Origin: Streptomyces sp. NBC_00353
GTDB taxonomy: Bacteria > Actinomycetota > Actinomycetes > Streptomycetales > Streptomycetaceae
Reading direction: 5' to 3'
Assembly: GCF_036108815.1 (NCBI RefSeq)
Contig: NZ_CP107985.1
Location: 8,243,501 to 8,307,500 of the forward strand
Length of the DNA stretch: 64,000 nt
This document shows, in pieces, positions 51,746-60,250 of this stretch. Under the pieces are notes generated by a model. That model saw only the letters and a list, made by a program, of their open reading frames with translations, did no database searches and was not told the origin of the DNA. The position numbers were made by a program, and so were the translations under genes. Each line of letters starts with the position of its first letter. Within the stretch, counting starts at the first letter, position 1.

Positions 51746-52771
51746 TCAGAGCACGCACTCGGCCTCGGCGTACCGCTCGGCCGGCACCGTCTTCAGCGTC
51801 TCCACGGCCTGGGCCAGCGGCACCATCGTGATGTCCGTGCCGCGCAGCGCCGTCATCATGCCGAACTCGCCGCGGTGCGCCGCCTCGACCGCGTGCCAGC
51901 CGAAGCGGGTCGCCAGGACCCTGTCGTACGCGGTCGGGGTGCCGCCGCGCTGCACATGGCCGAGTATCACCGGGCGGGCCTCCTTGCCGAGGCGCTGCTC
52001 CAGCTCGATGGAGAGCTGGGTGGCCACCCCTGCGAACCGCTCGTGGCCGTAGATGTCCTTGGTGCCCTGCTCGAACTCCATGGAGCCGGCGCGCGGCTTG
52101 GCGCCCTCGGCGACCACGACGATCGCGAACTTCTTGCCCGCCGAGAAACGCTTGCCGACCAGCTCGGTCAGCTCGTCCATGTCGAAGGGGCGCTCCGGCA
52201 CGACGATGGCGTGCGCACCGGCCGCCATGCCCGAGTGCAGGGCGATCCAGCCGGTGTGGCGGCCCATGACCTCCACGATCAGCACCCGCTGGTGCGATTC
52301 GGCGGTGGTCTTCAGCCGGTCGAGGGCCTCGGTGGCGACACCCACCGCGGTGTCGAAGCCGAAGGTCACATCGGTCGACGCGATGTCGTTGTCGATGGTC
52401 TTCGGTACGCCGACGATCGGCAGCCCCGCCTCGGAGAGCAGATTGGCCGCCTTCAGCGTGCCCTCGCCACCGATCGGGATGATCGCGTCGAGACCGAGAT
52501 CGGCGACATGGCCCTTGGCCTGTTCGACGCCGCCCCGCAGATGCGCGGGCTGGACCCGGGAGGAGCCGAGGATCGTACCGCCGCGGGCGAGAATGCCACC
52601 GACCGCGTCGAGGTCGAGCTTGCGGTAGTCGCACTCGAGGAGGCCCTTCCACCCGTCGTGGAAGCCGATGACCTCGTCGCCGTGGTCGACCACCGCGCGG
52701 TGCACGACGGAACGGATGACGGCATTGAGGCCGGGGCAGTCGCCGCCGGAGGTGAGCACACCAATTCGCAT
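51746..52771 (-). CDS. pfkA: 6-phosphofructokinase
   Basis: A 341-residue group III PFK converting fructose 6-phosphate to the 1,6-bisphosphate. Motifs seen: RIGVLTSGGDCPGLNAVIR, IPIGGEGTLKAANLL (nucleotide-binding loop), VGVPKTIDNDI with the catalytic Asp, VEVMGRHTGWIALHSG and LGHVQRGGTPTAYDR. The loop GGEGTLKAA resembles actinomycete ATP-dependent enzymes, but discrimination from PPi-dependent forms is not certain by eye. ATG 52771 gives the standard N-terminus; the frame is open to 52837. Streptomyces has several pfkA paralogues. Confidence 0.95.
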   Translation of the reverse strand: MRIGVLTSGGDCPGLNAVIRSVVHRAVVDHGDEVIGFHDGWKGLLECDYRKLDLDAVGGILARGGTILGSSRVQPAHLRGGVEQAKGHVADLGLDAIIPIGGEGTLKAANLLSEAGLPIVGVPKTIDNDIASTDVTFGFDTAVGVATEALDRLKTTAESHQRVLIVEVMGRHTGWIALHSGMAAGAHAIVVPERPFDMDELTELVGKRFSAGKKFAIVVVAEGAKPRAGSMEFEQGTKDIYGHERFAGVATQLSIELEQRLGKEARPVILGHVQRGGTPTAYDRVLATRFGWHAVEAAHRGEFGMMTALRGTDITMVPLAQAVETLKTVPAERYAEAECVL

Positions 52772-52829
52772 TGCCCGGGAAACCTTTGCAACGTGGGCCG
52801 ACGACCGGACCACGTCGTCCGGTTGGATC

Positions 52830-52859
52830 CCCGCCACCCTACCGGCGCAGGGTGGCGGG
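52830..52859 (-). terminator. Hairpin terminator of the murT-gatD operon
   Basis: CCCGCCACCCT and AGGGTGGCGGG pair perfectly over 11 bp with an 8-nt loop, about 50 bp past the gatD stop. Confidence 0.78.
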
Positions 52860-52911
52860 ACCGAACCAGGCGTCCGCCTGCTGGACTCCGCTCAGTTGAG
52901 CGAATGGTCCG

Positions 52912-53640
52912 TCATGCGGGCTGGGTCGCCGAGGCGATGCGCTCGGCGCGCAGCGCCTCGTACCAACGGTCGTCCGTCGGCGGCAGCGCGTTGACGTCGA
53001 GGGCCAGCTTCAGCAGCAGGTCCGCGATCATCGGGTTACGGGCCATCACGGGCCCGTGCATGTACGTACCGAAGACCGTGTCGTTGTACGCGCCCTCGGT
53101 GCCGTCACCCGTGCCGTTGCCCCGGCCGAACTGCACCCGGGCGAACGGCCGGGCCGTCGGGCCCAGATGGGTGATGCCCTGGTGGTTCTCGAAACCGGTC
53201 AGCGGCGGCAGGCCCAGCTGCGGGTCGATGTCGGCCAGTACGTCACCGACGCACCGGGCCCCCTCGCCGCGGGTGGAGACCACGTCGAGCAGCCCCAGAC
53301 CGGGCTCGCGCTCACCGAGGTCGTTGATGAACTCGTGGCCGAGGATCTGGTAGCCGGCGCAGACCGAGAAGATGATCGCGCCGTTGGACGCGGCCCGGCT
53401 GAGACCGCCGTCGCGGCGCAGCCGCTCCGCGGCGAGCCGCTGCGGCCGGTCCTCACCGCCCCCGATCAGATAGATGTCGCCGGACGTCGGGATCGGCTGG
53501 TCGCTGCGCACATCGACGCGCTGCACGTCGAGACCGCGCTGCCGGGCCCGGCGTTCCACGACCAGCGCGTTGCCCTGGTCGCCGTAGGTGCTCAGCAGGT
53601 CGGGGTAGACCCAGACCAGACGCAGACCGTTGTTGCTCAT
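52912..53640 (-). CDS. gatD: Lipid II isoglutaminyl synthase, glutaminase subunit
   Basis: A 242-residue CobB/CobQ-like class I glutamine amidotransferase. The nucleophile is Cys94 in FSVCAGYQ, the same number as in S. aureus GatD, and the catalytic His is His195 in GTYMHGPV. YLIGGGEDRPQ and TGFENHQGITHLG are also family-conserved. It supplies ammonia to MurT to amidate D-Glu in lipid II. It lies 34 bp after murT, with GGAGAGGACG upstream of ATG 53640. Confidence 0.95.
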   Translation of the reverse strand: MSNNGLRLVWVYPDLLSTYGDQGNALVVERRARQRGLDVQRVDVRSDQPIPTSGDIYLIGGGEDRPQRLAAERLRRDGGLSRAASNGAIIFSVCAGYQILGHEFINDLGEREPGLGLLDVVSTRGEGARCVGDVLADIDPQLGLPPLTGFENHQGITHLGPTARPFARVQFGRGNGTGDGTEGAYNDTVFGTYMHGPVMARNPMIADLLLKLALDVNALPPTDDRWYEALRAERIASATQPA

Positions 53641-53674
53641 GCTTCGTCCTCTCCGGAGGTGGCCGGGGCCGGGA

Positions 53675-54913
53675 TCAGTTGCCGACACGGCGGCGCAGGT
53701 CCTGGAAGGCGGTGTAGTTGGCGATGACCTCGATACGGCCGGGCGGGGCCTGCTGCACGGCCTCGTCGAGGTTCTCGCAGACCCGGAAGTCGAGGCCGGC
53801 CACTTCGAGGCGGACCGCGAGGTCCAGCTTGCGGTCACCGAGCACGAAGATCGGGTGGCCGGCGAGCTGGGTGTAGTCGACGTCCCACAGCCACGAGGTG
53901 TCCGTGCCGTCCGCGCCACGGGCGTTGACGGAGAGGATCACCGGCGTGGGCGGCGGGTCGATGAGGGAAAACGTTTCGAGCCAGCCCGCCGGGTTCTTCG
54001 CCAGCAGGAGCCGCAGCTCACGGCCGAGGAAGGTGACCACGTCGTAGCGGCCAGCGACGGCCTGCACCTGATACATGCGCTCCAGCGCGACCTGCGGAGG
54101 CACCCCGAAGACGGCGGCGACTGCGGCCGAGCTGGTGGCGTTCGCCTTGTTCGCGCGGCCGGGCAGCTGCAGGTGGATCGGCCATGCCGAACCGTGCGGG
54201 TCCAGGACGTAGTCGCCGTGCAGCACCCAGCTCGGCGCGGGGCGGCGGAAACCGCACTCGCCGCAGAACCAGTCGTCGCCGGGGCGCTGCATCACACCGC
54301 CGCAGGACGGGCAGGACCAGGCGTCGTCCTTCCACGCCTGACCGGCCGCGACCCACACCACGTTGGGGGAGGAGGACGCCGCCCAGACAATCAGCGGGTC
54401 GTCGGCGTTGGCGACGATCACGGCCTTCGAGCCGGACAGTCCCTCACGCCACTTCTCGGCCAGCATCCGGGTCTCCGCGGCGCGGTCCAGCTGGTCGCGC
54501 GAGAGGTTGAGCAGCGCGATCACCTTGGGGGTCGTGTCCCGTGCGACACCGGCGAGGTACTTCTCGTCGACCTCGATCACGCCGTACTTCGCGTCCGAGC
54601 CACCGGCCAGGGCGGAGGTGATGCCCGCGGGCATGTTGGCGCCGAGCGCGTTCGACACAACCGGGCCCGCGGCCCGCAGCGCCTCGGCGATCAGCCGGGT
54701 CGTCGTCGTCTTGCCGTTCGTCGCCGACACGAGGATCACGTCCAGGTGCTGCGCCAGTCGCCCCAGCAGGTCGGGGTCGAGCTTGAGCGCCACCCGGCCG
54801 CCGATCACCGATCCGCTGCCGCGCCCCGCAGCGCGCGACACCGCCGCAGCGGCCTTGCCCGCCGTCACCGCCAGCTTGGCGCGCGGCGACAACGGCTCCG
54901 TGTTGCCTGCCAT
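53675..54913 (-). CDS. murT: Lipid II isoglutaminyl synthase, Mur ligase-like subunit
   Basis: A 412-residue Mur-ligase homologue. The ATP loop is SATNGKTTTT (residues 63-72), followed by the Mur central domain (GVIEVDEKYLAGVARDTTPK, LNLSRDQLDRAAE). A zinc-ribbon insertion with CPSCGG and CGECGF, two Cys pairs, is characteristic of MurT. The C-terminal DUF1727-like domain includes SVNARGADGTDTSWLWDVDY. It activates the D-Glu carboxylate so GatD-derived ammonia yields D-iGln. ATG 54913 has AAGGAGGA upstream. Confidence 0.95.
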   Translation of the reverse strand: MAGNTEPLSPRAKLAVTAGKAAAAVSRAAGRGSGSVIGGRVALKLDPDLLGRLAQHLDVILVSATNGKTTTTRLIAEALRAAGPVVSNALGANMPAGITSALAGGSDAKYGVIEVDEKYLAGVARDTTPKVIALLNLSRDQLDRAAETRMLAEKWREGLSGSKAVIVANADDPLIVWAASSSPNVVWVAAGQAWKDDAWSCPSCGGVMQRPGDDWFCGECGFRRPAPSWVLHGDYVLDPHGSAWPIHLQLPGRANKANATSSAAVAAVFGVPPQVALERMYQVQAVAGRYDVVTFLGRELRLLLAKNPAGWLETFSLIDPPPTPVILSVNARGADGTDTSWLWDVDYTQLAGHPIFVLGDRKLDLAVRLEVAGLDFRVCENLDEAVQQAPPGRIEVIANYTAFQDLRRRVGN

Positions 54914-55027
54914 CGTCCTAGATCCTCCTTGCATCGGTCCGCGCCCAGCCTATCGATGTCCGGCACGGCGACCGCACCGCGGCACCGCCAGGAACGTGGA
55001 GGTCACGTGGAACGTACTCTTACGGCC

Positions 55028-55573
55028 ATGCGAAACCGCCCGATCCCCGGCAGTTCCGGACTCGTCCGTGCCATGACCCTGCTCGGCGACCCGGTGCTCC
55101 ACGGTGCCTGCGAGGAGGTCACCGACTTCGGGCCCTCGCTCGCCCGGCTGGTCGAGGACATGTTCGCCACGATGTACGCGGCGCAGGGGGTCGGGCTCGC
55201 CGCCAACCAGATCGGCGTCCCGCTGCGGGTGTTCGTCTACGACTGTCCGGACGACGAAGACGTCCGTCACCTCGGGCATCTCGTCAACCCGAAACTTGTC
55301 GAGGTGGACGGCATCACCGTACGCGGACCGGAGGGCTGTCTCTCGCTGCCCGGCCTGGAGGCCGCCACCCCGCGGTTCGACCATGCGGTGGTCGAGGGCG
55401 TGAACGTCGAGGGGGAGCCGGTACGGGTCGACGGCACCGGCTGGTTCGCCCGCTGTCTGCAGCACGAATGCGACCACCTCGAAGGCTCCGTCTACACGGA
55501 CCGGCTGACCGGGCTGCGCCGGGCGAGGGTGCTGCGCGCGGCCCGCCGGGCGCCGTGGGGGCGTACCGACTGA
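55028..55573 (+). CDS. def: Peptide deformylase
   Basis: A 181-residue metalloenzyme removing formyl groups from nascent proteins. All three motifs are intact: GVGLAANQIG (residues 54-63), EGCLS (102-106) with metal ligand Cys104, and QHECDH (145-150) with His146, Glu147 and His150. Streptomyces has several def paralogues; this one stands alone between murT and the convergent TetR gene. ATG 55028 is chosen; a GTG at 55004 would add eight residues. Confidence 0.95.
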   Translation: MRNRPIPGSSGLVRAMTLLGDPVLHGACEEVTDFGPSLARLVEDMFATMYAAQGVGLAANQIGVPLRVFVYDCPDDEDVRHLGHLVNPKLVEVDGITVRGPEGCLSLPGLEAATPRFDHAVVEGVNVEGEPVRVDGTGWFARCLQHECDHLEGSVYTDRLTGLRRARVLRAARRAPWGRTD

Positions 55574-55612
55574 CCGCGACCGAGCGCCTGACAGAATCCC
55601 GGCCGGCGGACG

Positions 55613-56263
55613 TCAGAATCCGGGACCGCCCGGCCGGTCGCCCACGGCGGCCAGCCTGCCCCACAGCAGATCGGCCAGGCTGCGCACCAACTGGGCGCGT
55701 GAGCAAGGGCGTTCACTCAGCCACCAGTCGCCTGCGGCGTGCATCATGCCGACGATGCCGTGGCCCCAGATGCGGGCCATCTCCTGGCTGTCCGGCCCCA
55801 GGTCCACCCGCTCGGCGATCACCAGGGCAAGCTCCTCGCCCAGCCGGCGCAGCAGTGGGGCGGAGTGCCGCCCGACGTCGAAGCCCTGCTCGGGGGAGGG
55901 CGCCGCGTCGTCGGACGGGTGCATCAGGAAGCGGTAGACCTGCGGGCGGGCCTCGATTGCCGCGAGATACGTGTCGAGCGTCGCCTCGACCCGCTGGCGG
56001 CGTTCGGCGGGGGCGTCGAGCGCCGCCCGCAGTGCGCTCAGCAAGGCGTCGGTGTGGCGTTTGGCGAGCGCGCGGTAGAGGCCGCCCTTGTCGCCGAAGT
56101 GCCGGTACAGGATGGGTTTGGTGATCCCGGCCTCGGCCGCGATGGCGTTCATCGACGCCTTGGGCCCGTCCCTGAGCACCACGCGGTCTGCGGCCTCCAG
56201 CAGCTCCCTGCGGCGCTGCTCGGCCGCGGTCCGCTGTCGCTCGGCCTGTCGTGTGGTCTCCAT
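55613..56263 (-). CDS. TetR-family transcriptional regulator
   Basis: A 216-residue repressor. The HTH is RRRELLEAADRVVLRDGPKA, then SMNAIAAEAGITKPILYRHF and GDKGGLYRALAKRH. The C-terminal domain (YRFLMHPSDDAAPSPEQGFD, MARIWGHGIVGMMHAAGDWWL) resembles TetR regulators of fatty-acid or lipid metabolism. It diverges from the acyl-CoA dehydrogenase gene, and inverted repeats of GTTAC/GTAAC type between the two are the likely operators. ATG 56263 has GGGAGAGGCG upstream. Confidence 0.9.
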   Translation of the reverse strand: METTRQAERQRTAAEQRRRELLEAADRVVLRDGPKASMNAIAAEAGITKPILYRHFGDKGGLYRALAKRHTDALLSALRAALDAPAERRQRVEATLDTYLAAIEARPQVYRFLMHPSDDAAPSPEQGFDVGRHSAPLLRRLGEELALVIAERVDLGPDSQEMARIWGHGIVGMMHAAGDWWLSERPCSRAQLVRSLADLLWGRLAAVGDRPGGPGF

Positions 56264-56308
56264 GTCGCCTCTCCCCACCCCTGGCCGTGCATCTGGCCAT
56301 GCGAGTCC

Positions 56309-56431
56309 GTTACGCCTGCGCAACGTAACACCCTGCCCAGCGGTGGTGCCGAACGGAGCCTGACCGGTTGACACAGGCTACTAGTCGGTAACAGACTGCC
56401 GTTACCGCAAGTAACGACTTGTTTTTACGGT
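56309..56431. promoter_or_regulatory. Operator cluster between TetR and acyl-CoA dehydrogenase genes
   Basis: Four half-site pairs share GTTAC/GTAAC: GTTACG (56309-56314) with CGTAAC (56324-56329); GGTAAC (56387-56392) with GTTACC (56401-56406); and GTTAC (56401-56405) with GTAAC (56411-56415). TACGGT at 56426-56431 is a plausible -10 box for the dehydrogenase. TTGACA occurs at 56368-56373. The second cluster would block this promoter when bound. Confidence 0.6.
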
Positions 56432-56448
56432 AGTGCATGGAGGGGAAC

Positions 56449-57675
56449 ATGGCCGAGTTCACGCTCGAGCTCAACGACGACCAGAAGCAGGTCCGTGACT
56501 GGCTTCACGGTTTTGCCGCGGATGTGATCCGCCCGGCCGCTGCGGAGTGGGACGAGCGTGAGGAGACGCCCTGGCCCGTCATCCAGGAGGCGGCCAAGGT
56601 CGGCATCTACTCCCTCGACTTCTACGCCCAGCAGTTCTTCGACCCGACGGGGCTCGGCATCCCGATGGCGATGGAGGAGCTGTTCTGGGGCGACGCGGGC
56701 ATCGCCCTGTCGATCGTCGGTACGGGCTTGGCGGCCGTCGGCGTCCTCGCCAACGGCACCGAGGAACAGATCGGCACCTGGATCCCGCAGATGTACGGCG
56801 ACGCGAACGATGTGAAGGTCGCCGCCTTCTGTTCGTCCGAGCCGGACGCGGGCTCGGACGTCGGCTCCATGCGGACCCGCGCGGTGTACGACCAGGCCAA
56901 GGACGAGTGGGTGCTGAACGGCACCAAGACCTGGGCGACCAACGGCGGCATCGCCAATGTCCATGTCGTCGTCGCCGTGGTCGACGCGGAGCTCGGTTCC
57001 AAGGGCCACGCCTCCTTCATCGTGCCGCCGGACACCCCCGGCCTCTCGCAGGGCCAGAAGTTCAAGAAGCACGGCATCCGGGCCTCGCACACGGCGGAGG
57101 TCGTTCTGGAGGACGTCCGGGTCCCCGGGCACTGCCTGCTCGGCGGCAAGGAGAAGCTGGACCAGCGCCTGGCGCGGGCCCGTGAGCGCGCGCAGTCCGG
57201 CGGCGAGCGTGTGAAGAACGCGGCGATGGCCACGTTCGAGGCGTCCCGCCCGGCGGTCGGCGCGATGGCGGTCGGCACCGCCCGGGCGGCGTACGAGGTC
57301 GCGCTCGACTACGCCAAGACCCGTACCCAGTTCGGCCGGCCGATCATCGACAACCAGGGCATCGCGTTCCAGCTCGCGGACATGCGTACGCAGATCGACG
57401 CGGCCCGGCTGCTGGTCTGGCGCGCCTCCTGGATGGCGACCACGGGCAAGCCGTTCGAGTCCGCCGAGGGCTCGATGTCCAAGCTGTACGCGAGTGAGAC
57501 GGCGAAGAAGGTCACCGCGCAGGCGATCCAGATCCTCGGTGGCAACGGCTTCACCCGCGAGTACCCGGTGGAGCGGATGCACCGGGACGCGGCGATCTAC
57601 ACCATTTTCGAGGGCACGAGCGAGATCCAGCGCCTGGTGATCGCGCGCACGCTGTCGGGCATGCCGATTCGCTAG
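56449..57675 (+). CDS. Acyl-CoA dehydrogenase
   Basis: A 408-residue FAD enzyme for the first step of beta-oxidation. Signature blocks: VAAFCSSEPDAGSDVGSM, NGTKTWATNGGIANV, LDYAKTRTQFGRPI, IQILGGNGFTREYPVERMHR and the catalytic-base region YTIFEGTSEIQRLVIAR with Glu in FEGTSE. ATG 56449 has GGAGGGGAAC upstream; ATG 56437, close to the predicted transcription start, is an alternative. The divergent TetR gene and its GTTAC-type operators suggest substrate-responsive repression. Confidence 0.95.
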   Translation: MAEFTLELNDDQKQVRDWLHGFAADVIRPAAAEWDEREETPWPVIQEAAKVGIYSLDFYAQQFFDPTGLGIPMAMEELFWGDAGIALSIVGTGLAAVGVLANGTEEQIGTWIPQMYGDANDVKVAAFCSSEPDAGSDVGSMRTRAVYDQAKDEWVLNGTKTWATNGGIANVHVVVAVVDAELGSKGHASFIVPPDTPGLSQGQKFKKHGIRASHTAEVVLEDVRVPGHCLLGGKEKLDQRLARARERAQSGGERVKNAAMATFEASRPAVGAMAVGTARAAYEVALDYAKTRTQFGRPIIDNQGIAFQLADMRTQIDAARLLVWRASWMATTGKPFESAEGSMSKLYASETAKKVTAQAIQILGGNGFTREYPVERMHRDAAIYTIFEGTSEIQRLVIARTLSGMPIR

Positions 57676-57787
57676 CCGGTGCCGCGTGGGTGGGGTGCGG
57701 GGGCGCCGGGATGGTTGCGGTGCCTCCGCCCCCGCTCTGTCCTCGATCACCCGGCGGGCTCGATGCTGCGCCGACGGAGTCGAGATC

Positions 57788-57822
57788 GTGCCGGGCGGGC
57801 CGGCCCTCGGCCCGCCCGGCAC
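57788..57822. terminator. Hairpin terminator between acyl-CoA dehydrogenase and peroxidase genes
   Basis: GTGCCGGGCGGGCCG and CGGCCCGCCCGGCAC form a perfect 15-bp stem with a 5-nt loop between convergent genes, so it may stop transcription from both sides. Confidence 0.82.
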
Positions 57823-57833
57823 CATGCTGCCCG

Positions 57834-58322
57834 TCAGGCGGGGAGCAGGGCCTCGATCGCCGTCACGAGCTCCGGGGCCTCCGGCTCCGTGCGGGGGCGG
57901 ATGCGGGCCACCGGCTCGCCGGCCGGGGAGATCAGGAACTTCTCGAAGTTCCACTGGATGTCGCCCGCTTCGCCGTCCGCGTCCGCGAGCTGCGTCAGTT
58001 CCGCGTACAGCGGGTGCCGCCCGTCACCGTTAACGTCGACCTTCGCCAGCAGCGGGAAGCTGATCCCGTACGTCGTCGAGCAGAACGTCTGGATCTCCTC
58101 CGCGCTCCCCGGCTCCTGGCCCGCGAACTGGTTGCACGGCACACCGAGCACGGTGAAGCCGCGGTCCCCGTACGTCTTCTGAAGCCGCTCCAGGCCTGCG
58201 TACTGCGGGGTGAGCCCGCACCGGGAGGCCACGTTCACCAGCAGGACCGCCTGGCCGCGGTACGCGCCAAGGGTGGTCGGCTCGCCGGTCAGTGTGTGGA
58301 GGGGAATGTCGTACAGCGTCAT
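57834..58322 (-). CDS. Glutathione peroxidase-family thiol peroxidase
   Basis: A 162-residue thioredoxin-fold peroxidase. Peroxidatic Cys35 lies in NVASRCGLTPQY, Gln-containing VPCNQFAGQEPG follows with Cys63, and the catalytic Trp-Asn pair is in WNFEKFL (W124, N125). A further Cys81 in FCSTTYG could be the resolving residue. Since Streptomyces makes mycothiol and not glutathione, thioredoxin or mycothiol is the probable reductant. No signal peptide. Confidence 0.93.
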   Translation of the reverse strand: MTLYDIPLHTLTGEPTTLGAYRGQAVLLVNVASRCGLTPQYAGLERLQKTYGDRGFTVLGVPCNQFAGQEPGSAEEIQTFCSTTYGISFPLLAKVDVNGDGRHPLYAELTQLADADGEAGDIQWNFEKFLISPAGEPVARIRPRTEPEAPELVTAIEALLPA

Positions 58323-58389
58323 GAGGGTCTCCTTGTAAGTGTCTTACTCAGTGCAAGCGGCTTGCCCGGTCATTGTTATGCCCACCGCC

Positions 58390-58971
58390 TCATCGGCACG
58401 AAGTCGATTGCCCGGTTGTCCCGATCGCCTTGTAGTAGATCGTGGTCGGCTTCAGGGCCCCGGCCGGGTCGCGGGCGTAGTCCGGAATGGATCCGCACTC
58501 CGTCCAGCCCGCCGAGCGGTAGAGCCGTTCGGCGGGGCTGCCGGTCTCGGTGTCCAGGACCAGCAGTGTCAGACCGGCCTGGGCGGCCGCGCCCTCGGCG
58601 ACGGCGAGCAGCGCGCGTCCGAGCCCCCGGCCCCGCATCGATGGGCGCACCATCACCTTGGTGACTTCGGCGCGATGACCGGCGTTCGGCAACGAGGTCA
58701 GGTTCAGGCCGATGGTTCCCGCCACCCGCTCGCCGTCCCGGGCGATCCAGACGCGCTGGTCGCCCGCGTCGACCGCGGCGGCGCGCCCCCGCCACCAGGC
58801 GGCGGCCGCACCGCGGTCGAGCGGCGCCAGGAACCCCACCGAGGCACCGCCGTCCACGGTCTCCACCAGGAGAGCGGCCAGCTCGTCGGCGTACGTGATC
58901 AGCTCGGGTCCGGAGACGGAGACGATTTCGATGTGAGGAGTGGATGCGGCGAGGTGAGTGGCTTCGGTCAT
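58390..58971 (-). CDS. GNAT-family N-acetyltransferase
   Basis: A 193-residue acetyltransferase. The acetyl-CoA loop is MRGRGLGRALLAVAEGAA, preceded by AEVTKVMVRPS and followed by LLVLDTETGSPAERLYRSAGW. This pattern resembles GNATs that act on small amines or antibiotics, but the substrate is unknown. ATG 58971 has AAAAGGA upstream; the frame is open far beyond on non-coding sequence. It lies 14 bp downstream of the XRE-cupin gene on the same strand, so the two are likely an operon with the GNAT as regulated gene. Confidence 0.88.
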   Translation of the reverse strand: MTEATHLAASTPHIEIVSVSGPELITYADELAALLVETVDGGASVGFLAPLDRGAAAAWWRGRAAAVDAGDQRVWIARDGERVAGTIGLNLTSLPNAGHRAEVTKVMVRPSMRGRGLGRALLAVAEGAAAQAGLTLLVLDTETGSPAERLYRSAGWTECGSIPDYARDPAGALKPTTIYYKAIGTTGQSTSCR

Positions 58972-58985
58972 GACTCGGGTCCTTT

Positions 58986-59567
58986 TCACGGCAGAACGAT
59001 CAGCACGGCATAGCGGACCGGGCCCGGGCCCGGGCAGTGGAAGTGCGAAGGGCCGCGCAGCCGGAACCGTAGACAGTCGCCCTCGCGCACGGTGTGCACG
59101 GTGTTCTCGACGGTGATCTCCACCGTTCCCTCCAGTACCCAGATGTGCTGTTCCAGACCGGGCACCGGCGACTGCTCGTACGCGACGCCGGCGCCCGTGT
59201 CGAGCGTCCCCTCGACGATCTCGGCACGTAGGCCGGCGTGCGGCGGCGAGACCGAGCGGCGCACGAAGCCGGACGCCTCGTCCCGCCACACCGGCTGCCG
59301 CTCGGCGCGCACCAGCTGCGGGGGCTCCGCCTCCACCTCCGTCAGCAGCCGTGACATCGTCCGCTCGTAGACCGTGCACAACCGCCCGAGCTGGGCGGCG
59401 GTCGGGCTCAGCTCGCCGCGCTCCAGGCGCGACAGCGTCGAGCGGCTGACACCGCTGTGCCGGGACAGCTCGTCCAGGGACCAGCCGCGCTCGGTGCGGA
59501 GCTCACCCAGCCGGGCTGCCAGCCGGGCATCGACGGACGTCGGCTCCACCTCTCCGGACTCTCTCAC
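58986..59567 (-). CDS. XRE-cupin transcriptional regulator
   Basis: A 193-residue regulator with an N-terminal Cro/CI-type HTH (LGELRTERGWSLDELSRHSG, then VSRSTLSRLERGELSPTAAQL) and a C-terminal cupin (GAGVAYEQSPVPGLEQHIWV, EGTVEITVENTVHTVREGDCL, SHFHCPGPGPVRYAVLIV). Such regulators sense a small metabolite or metal in the cupin. GTG 59567 is the probable start, though its ribosome site is weak; GTG 59549 is an alternative. It precedes a GNAT gene. Confidence 0.87.
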   Translation of the reverse strand: MRESGEVEPTSVDARLAARLGELRTERGWSLDELSRHSGVSRSTLSRLERGELSPTAAQLGRLCTVYERTMSRLLTEVEAEPPQLVRAERQPVWRDEASGFVRRSVSPPHAGLRAEIVEGTLDTGAGVAYEQSPVPGLEQHIWVLEGTVEITVENTVHTVREGDCLRFRLRGPSHFHCPGPGPVRYAVLIVLP

Positions 59568-59572
59568 GCCAG

Positions 59573-59590
59573 AGATCTTATCCCTGATCT
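59573..59590. promoter_or_regulatory. Inverted repeat upstream of the XRE-cupin gene
   Basis: AGATC (59573-59577) and GATCT (59586-59590) with an 8-bp spacer lie immediately upstream of the regulator start, a suitable place for autoregulation. The arms are short. Confidence 0.35.
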
Positions 59591-59717
59591 GAGAGAGCTC
59601 GTGGGTGTGATCGGCCGGAATGCCGAGGGAGGGCCGTCGTGCCACGCTGAGACGGGGGATCGCGCCGGTCCGGCCTGCTCGGCCGGCCGGATGGCTCTGC
59701 CGCCCAAGGAGGCCGAC

Positions 59718-60164
59718 ATGACCAGTGACGCCACCAAACCCAAAGCGGGAACCGCCGGACCCGCCCCATGGCATGGGCCCACATCCGGTACCACCGTTCT
59801 CGCGGCAGCCCTGATGATCTTCGGCGGAGTGATGGCGATCCTCGAGGGGATCGCGGCCATCGCCAGGGACGACCTGTTCGTCACGACGCGTCATTACGTC
59901 TTCCAGTTCAGCCTGTCGGGCTGGGGCTGGGTCCACCTCATCCTGGGCATCGTCATCGTCCTCGCCGGCTGCGCCGTGCTCACCGGAGCCCTGTGGGCGC
60001 GCTACTTCGGTGTGGTCGTCGCCGGGCTGGGCGCGATCGCCAACTTCCTGTGGCTGCCGTACTACCCCTTGTGGGCCATGACGCTGGTGGCCGTCAACAT
60101 CTTCATCGTCTGGGCGCTGTGCACGGGCATGCACCGTGAAGCGGGCCAAGGCTCGACGGCCTGA
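59718..60164 (+). CDS. Four-helix membrane protein (DUF7144-like)
   Basis: A 148-residue integral membrane protein with four hydrophobic segments: TTVLAAALMIFGGVMAILEG, WVHLILGIVIVLAGCAVL, YFGVVVAGLGAIANFLWLPYYPLWA and MTLVAVNIFIVWALC. The pattern and the loop IARDDLFVTTRHYVFQFSLSGWGW match a small actinobacterial family of unknown function. ATG 59718 has an ideal AAGGAGGCC upstream. It seems monocistronic. Confidence 0.82.
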   Translation: MTSDATKPKAGTAGPAPWHGPTSGTTVLAAALMIFGGVMAILEGIAAIARDDLFVTTRHYVFQFSLSGWGWVHLILGIVIVLAGCAVLTGALWARYFGVVVAGLGAIANFLWLPYYPLWAMTLVAVNIFIVWALCTGMHREAGQGSTA

Positions 60165-60237
60165 CCCGGACGTGCCCGGCGGGGCGACCGTTACGGCAGT
60201 CGGCCCTGTCACGGGTGAGGAATCGCGACTCGCCGCC

Positions 60238-60250
60238 TAGTGTGCGAGTC
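60238..60250 (+). promoter_or_regulatory. -10 box of a leaderless MFS promoter
   Basis: TAGTGT at 60238-60243 ends 7 nt before ATG 60251, which lacks a convincing Shine-Dalgarno sequence. The transcript probably starts at the A of the ATG. Confidence 0.5.

Noticed and set aside
54935..55027. Much longer deformylase frame starting at 53630
   Set aside because: That extension is antisense to murT; PDF family length and N-terminus fit ATG 55028.
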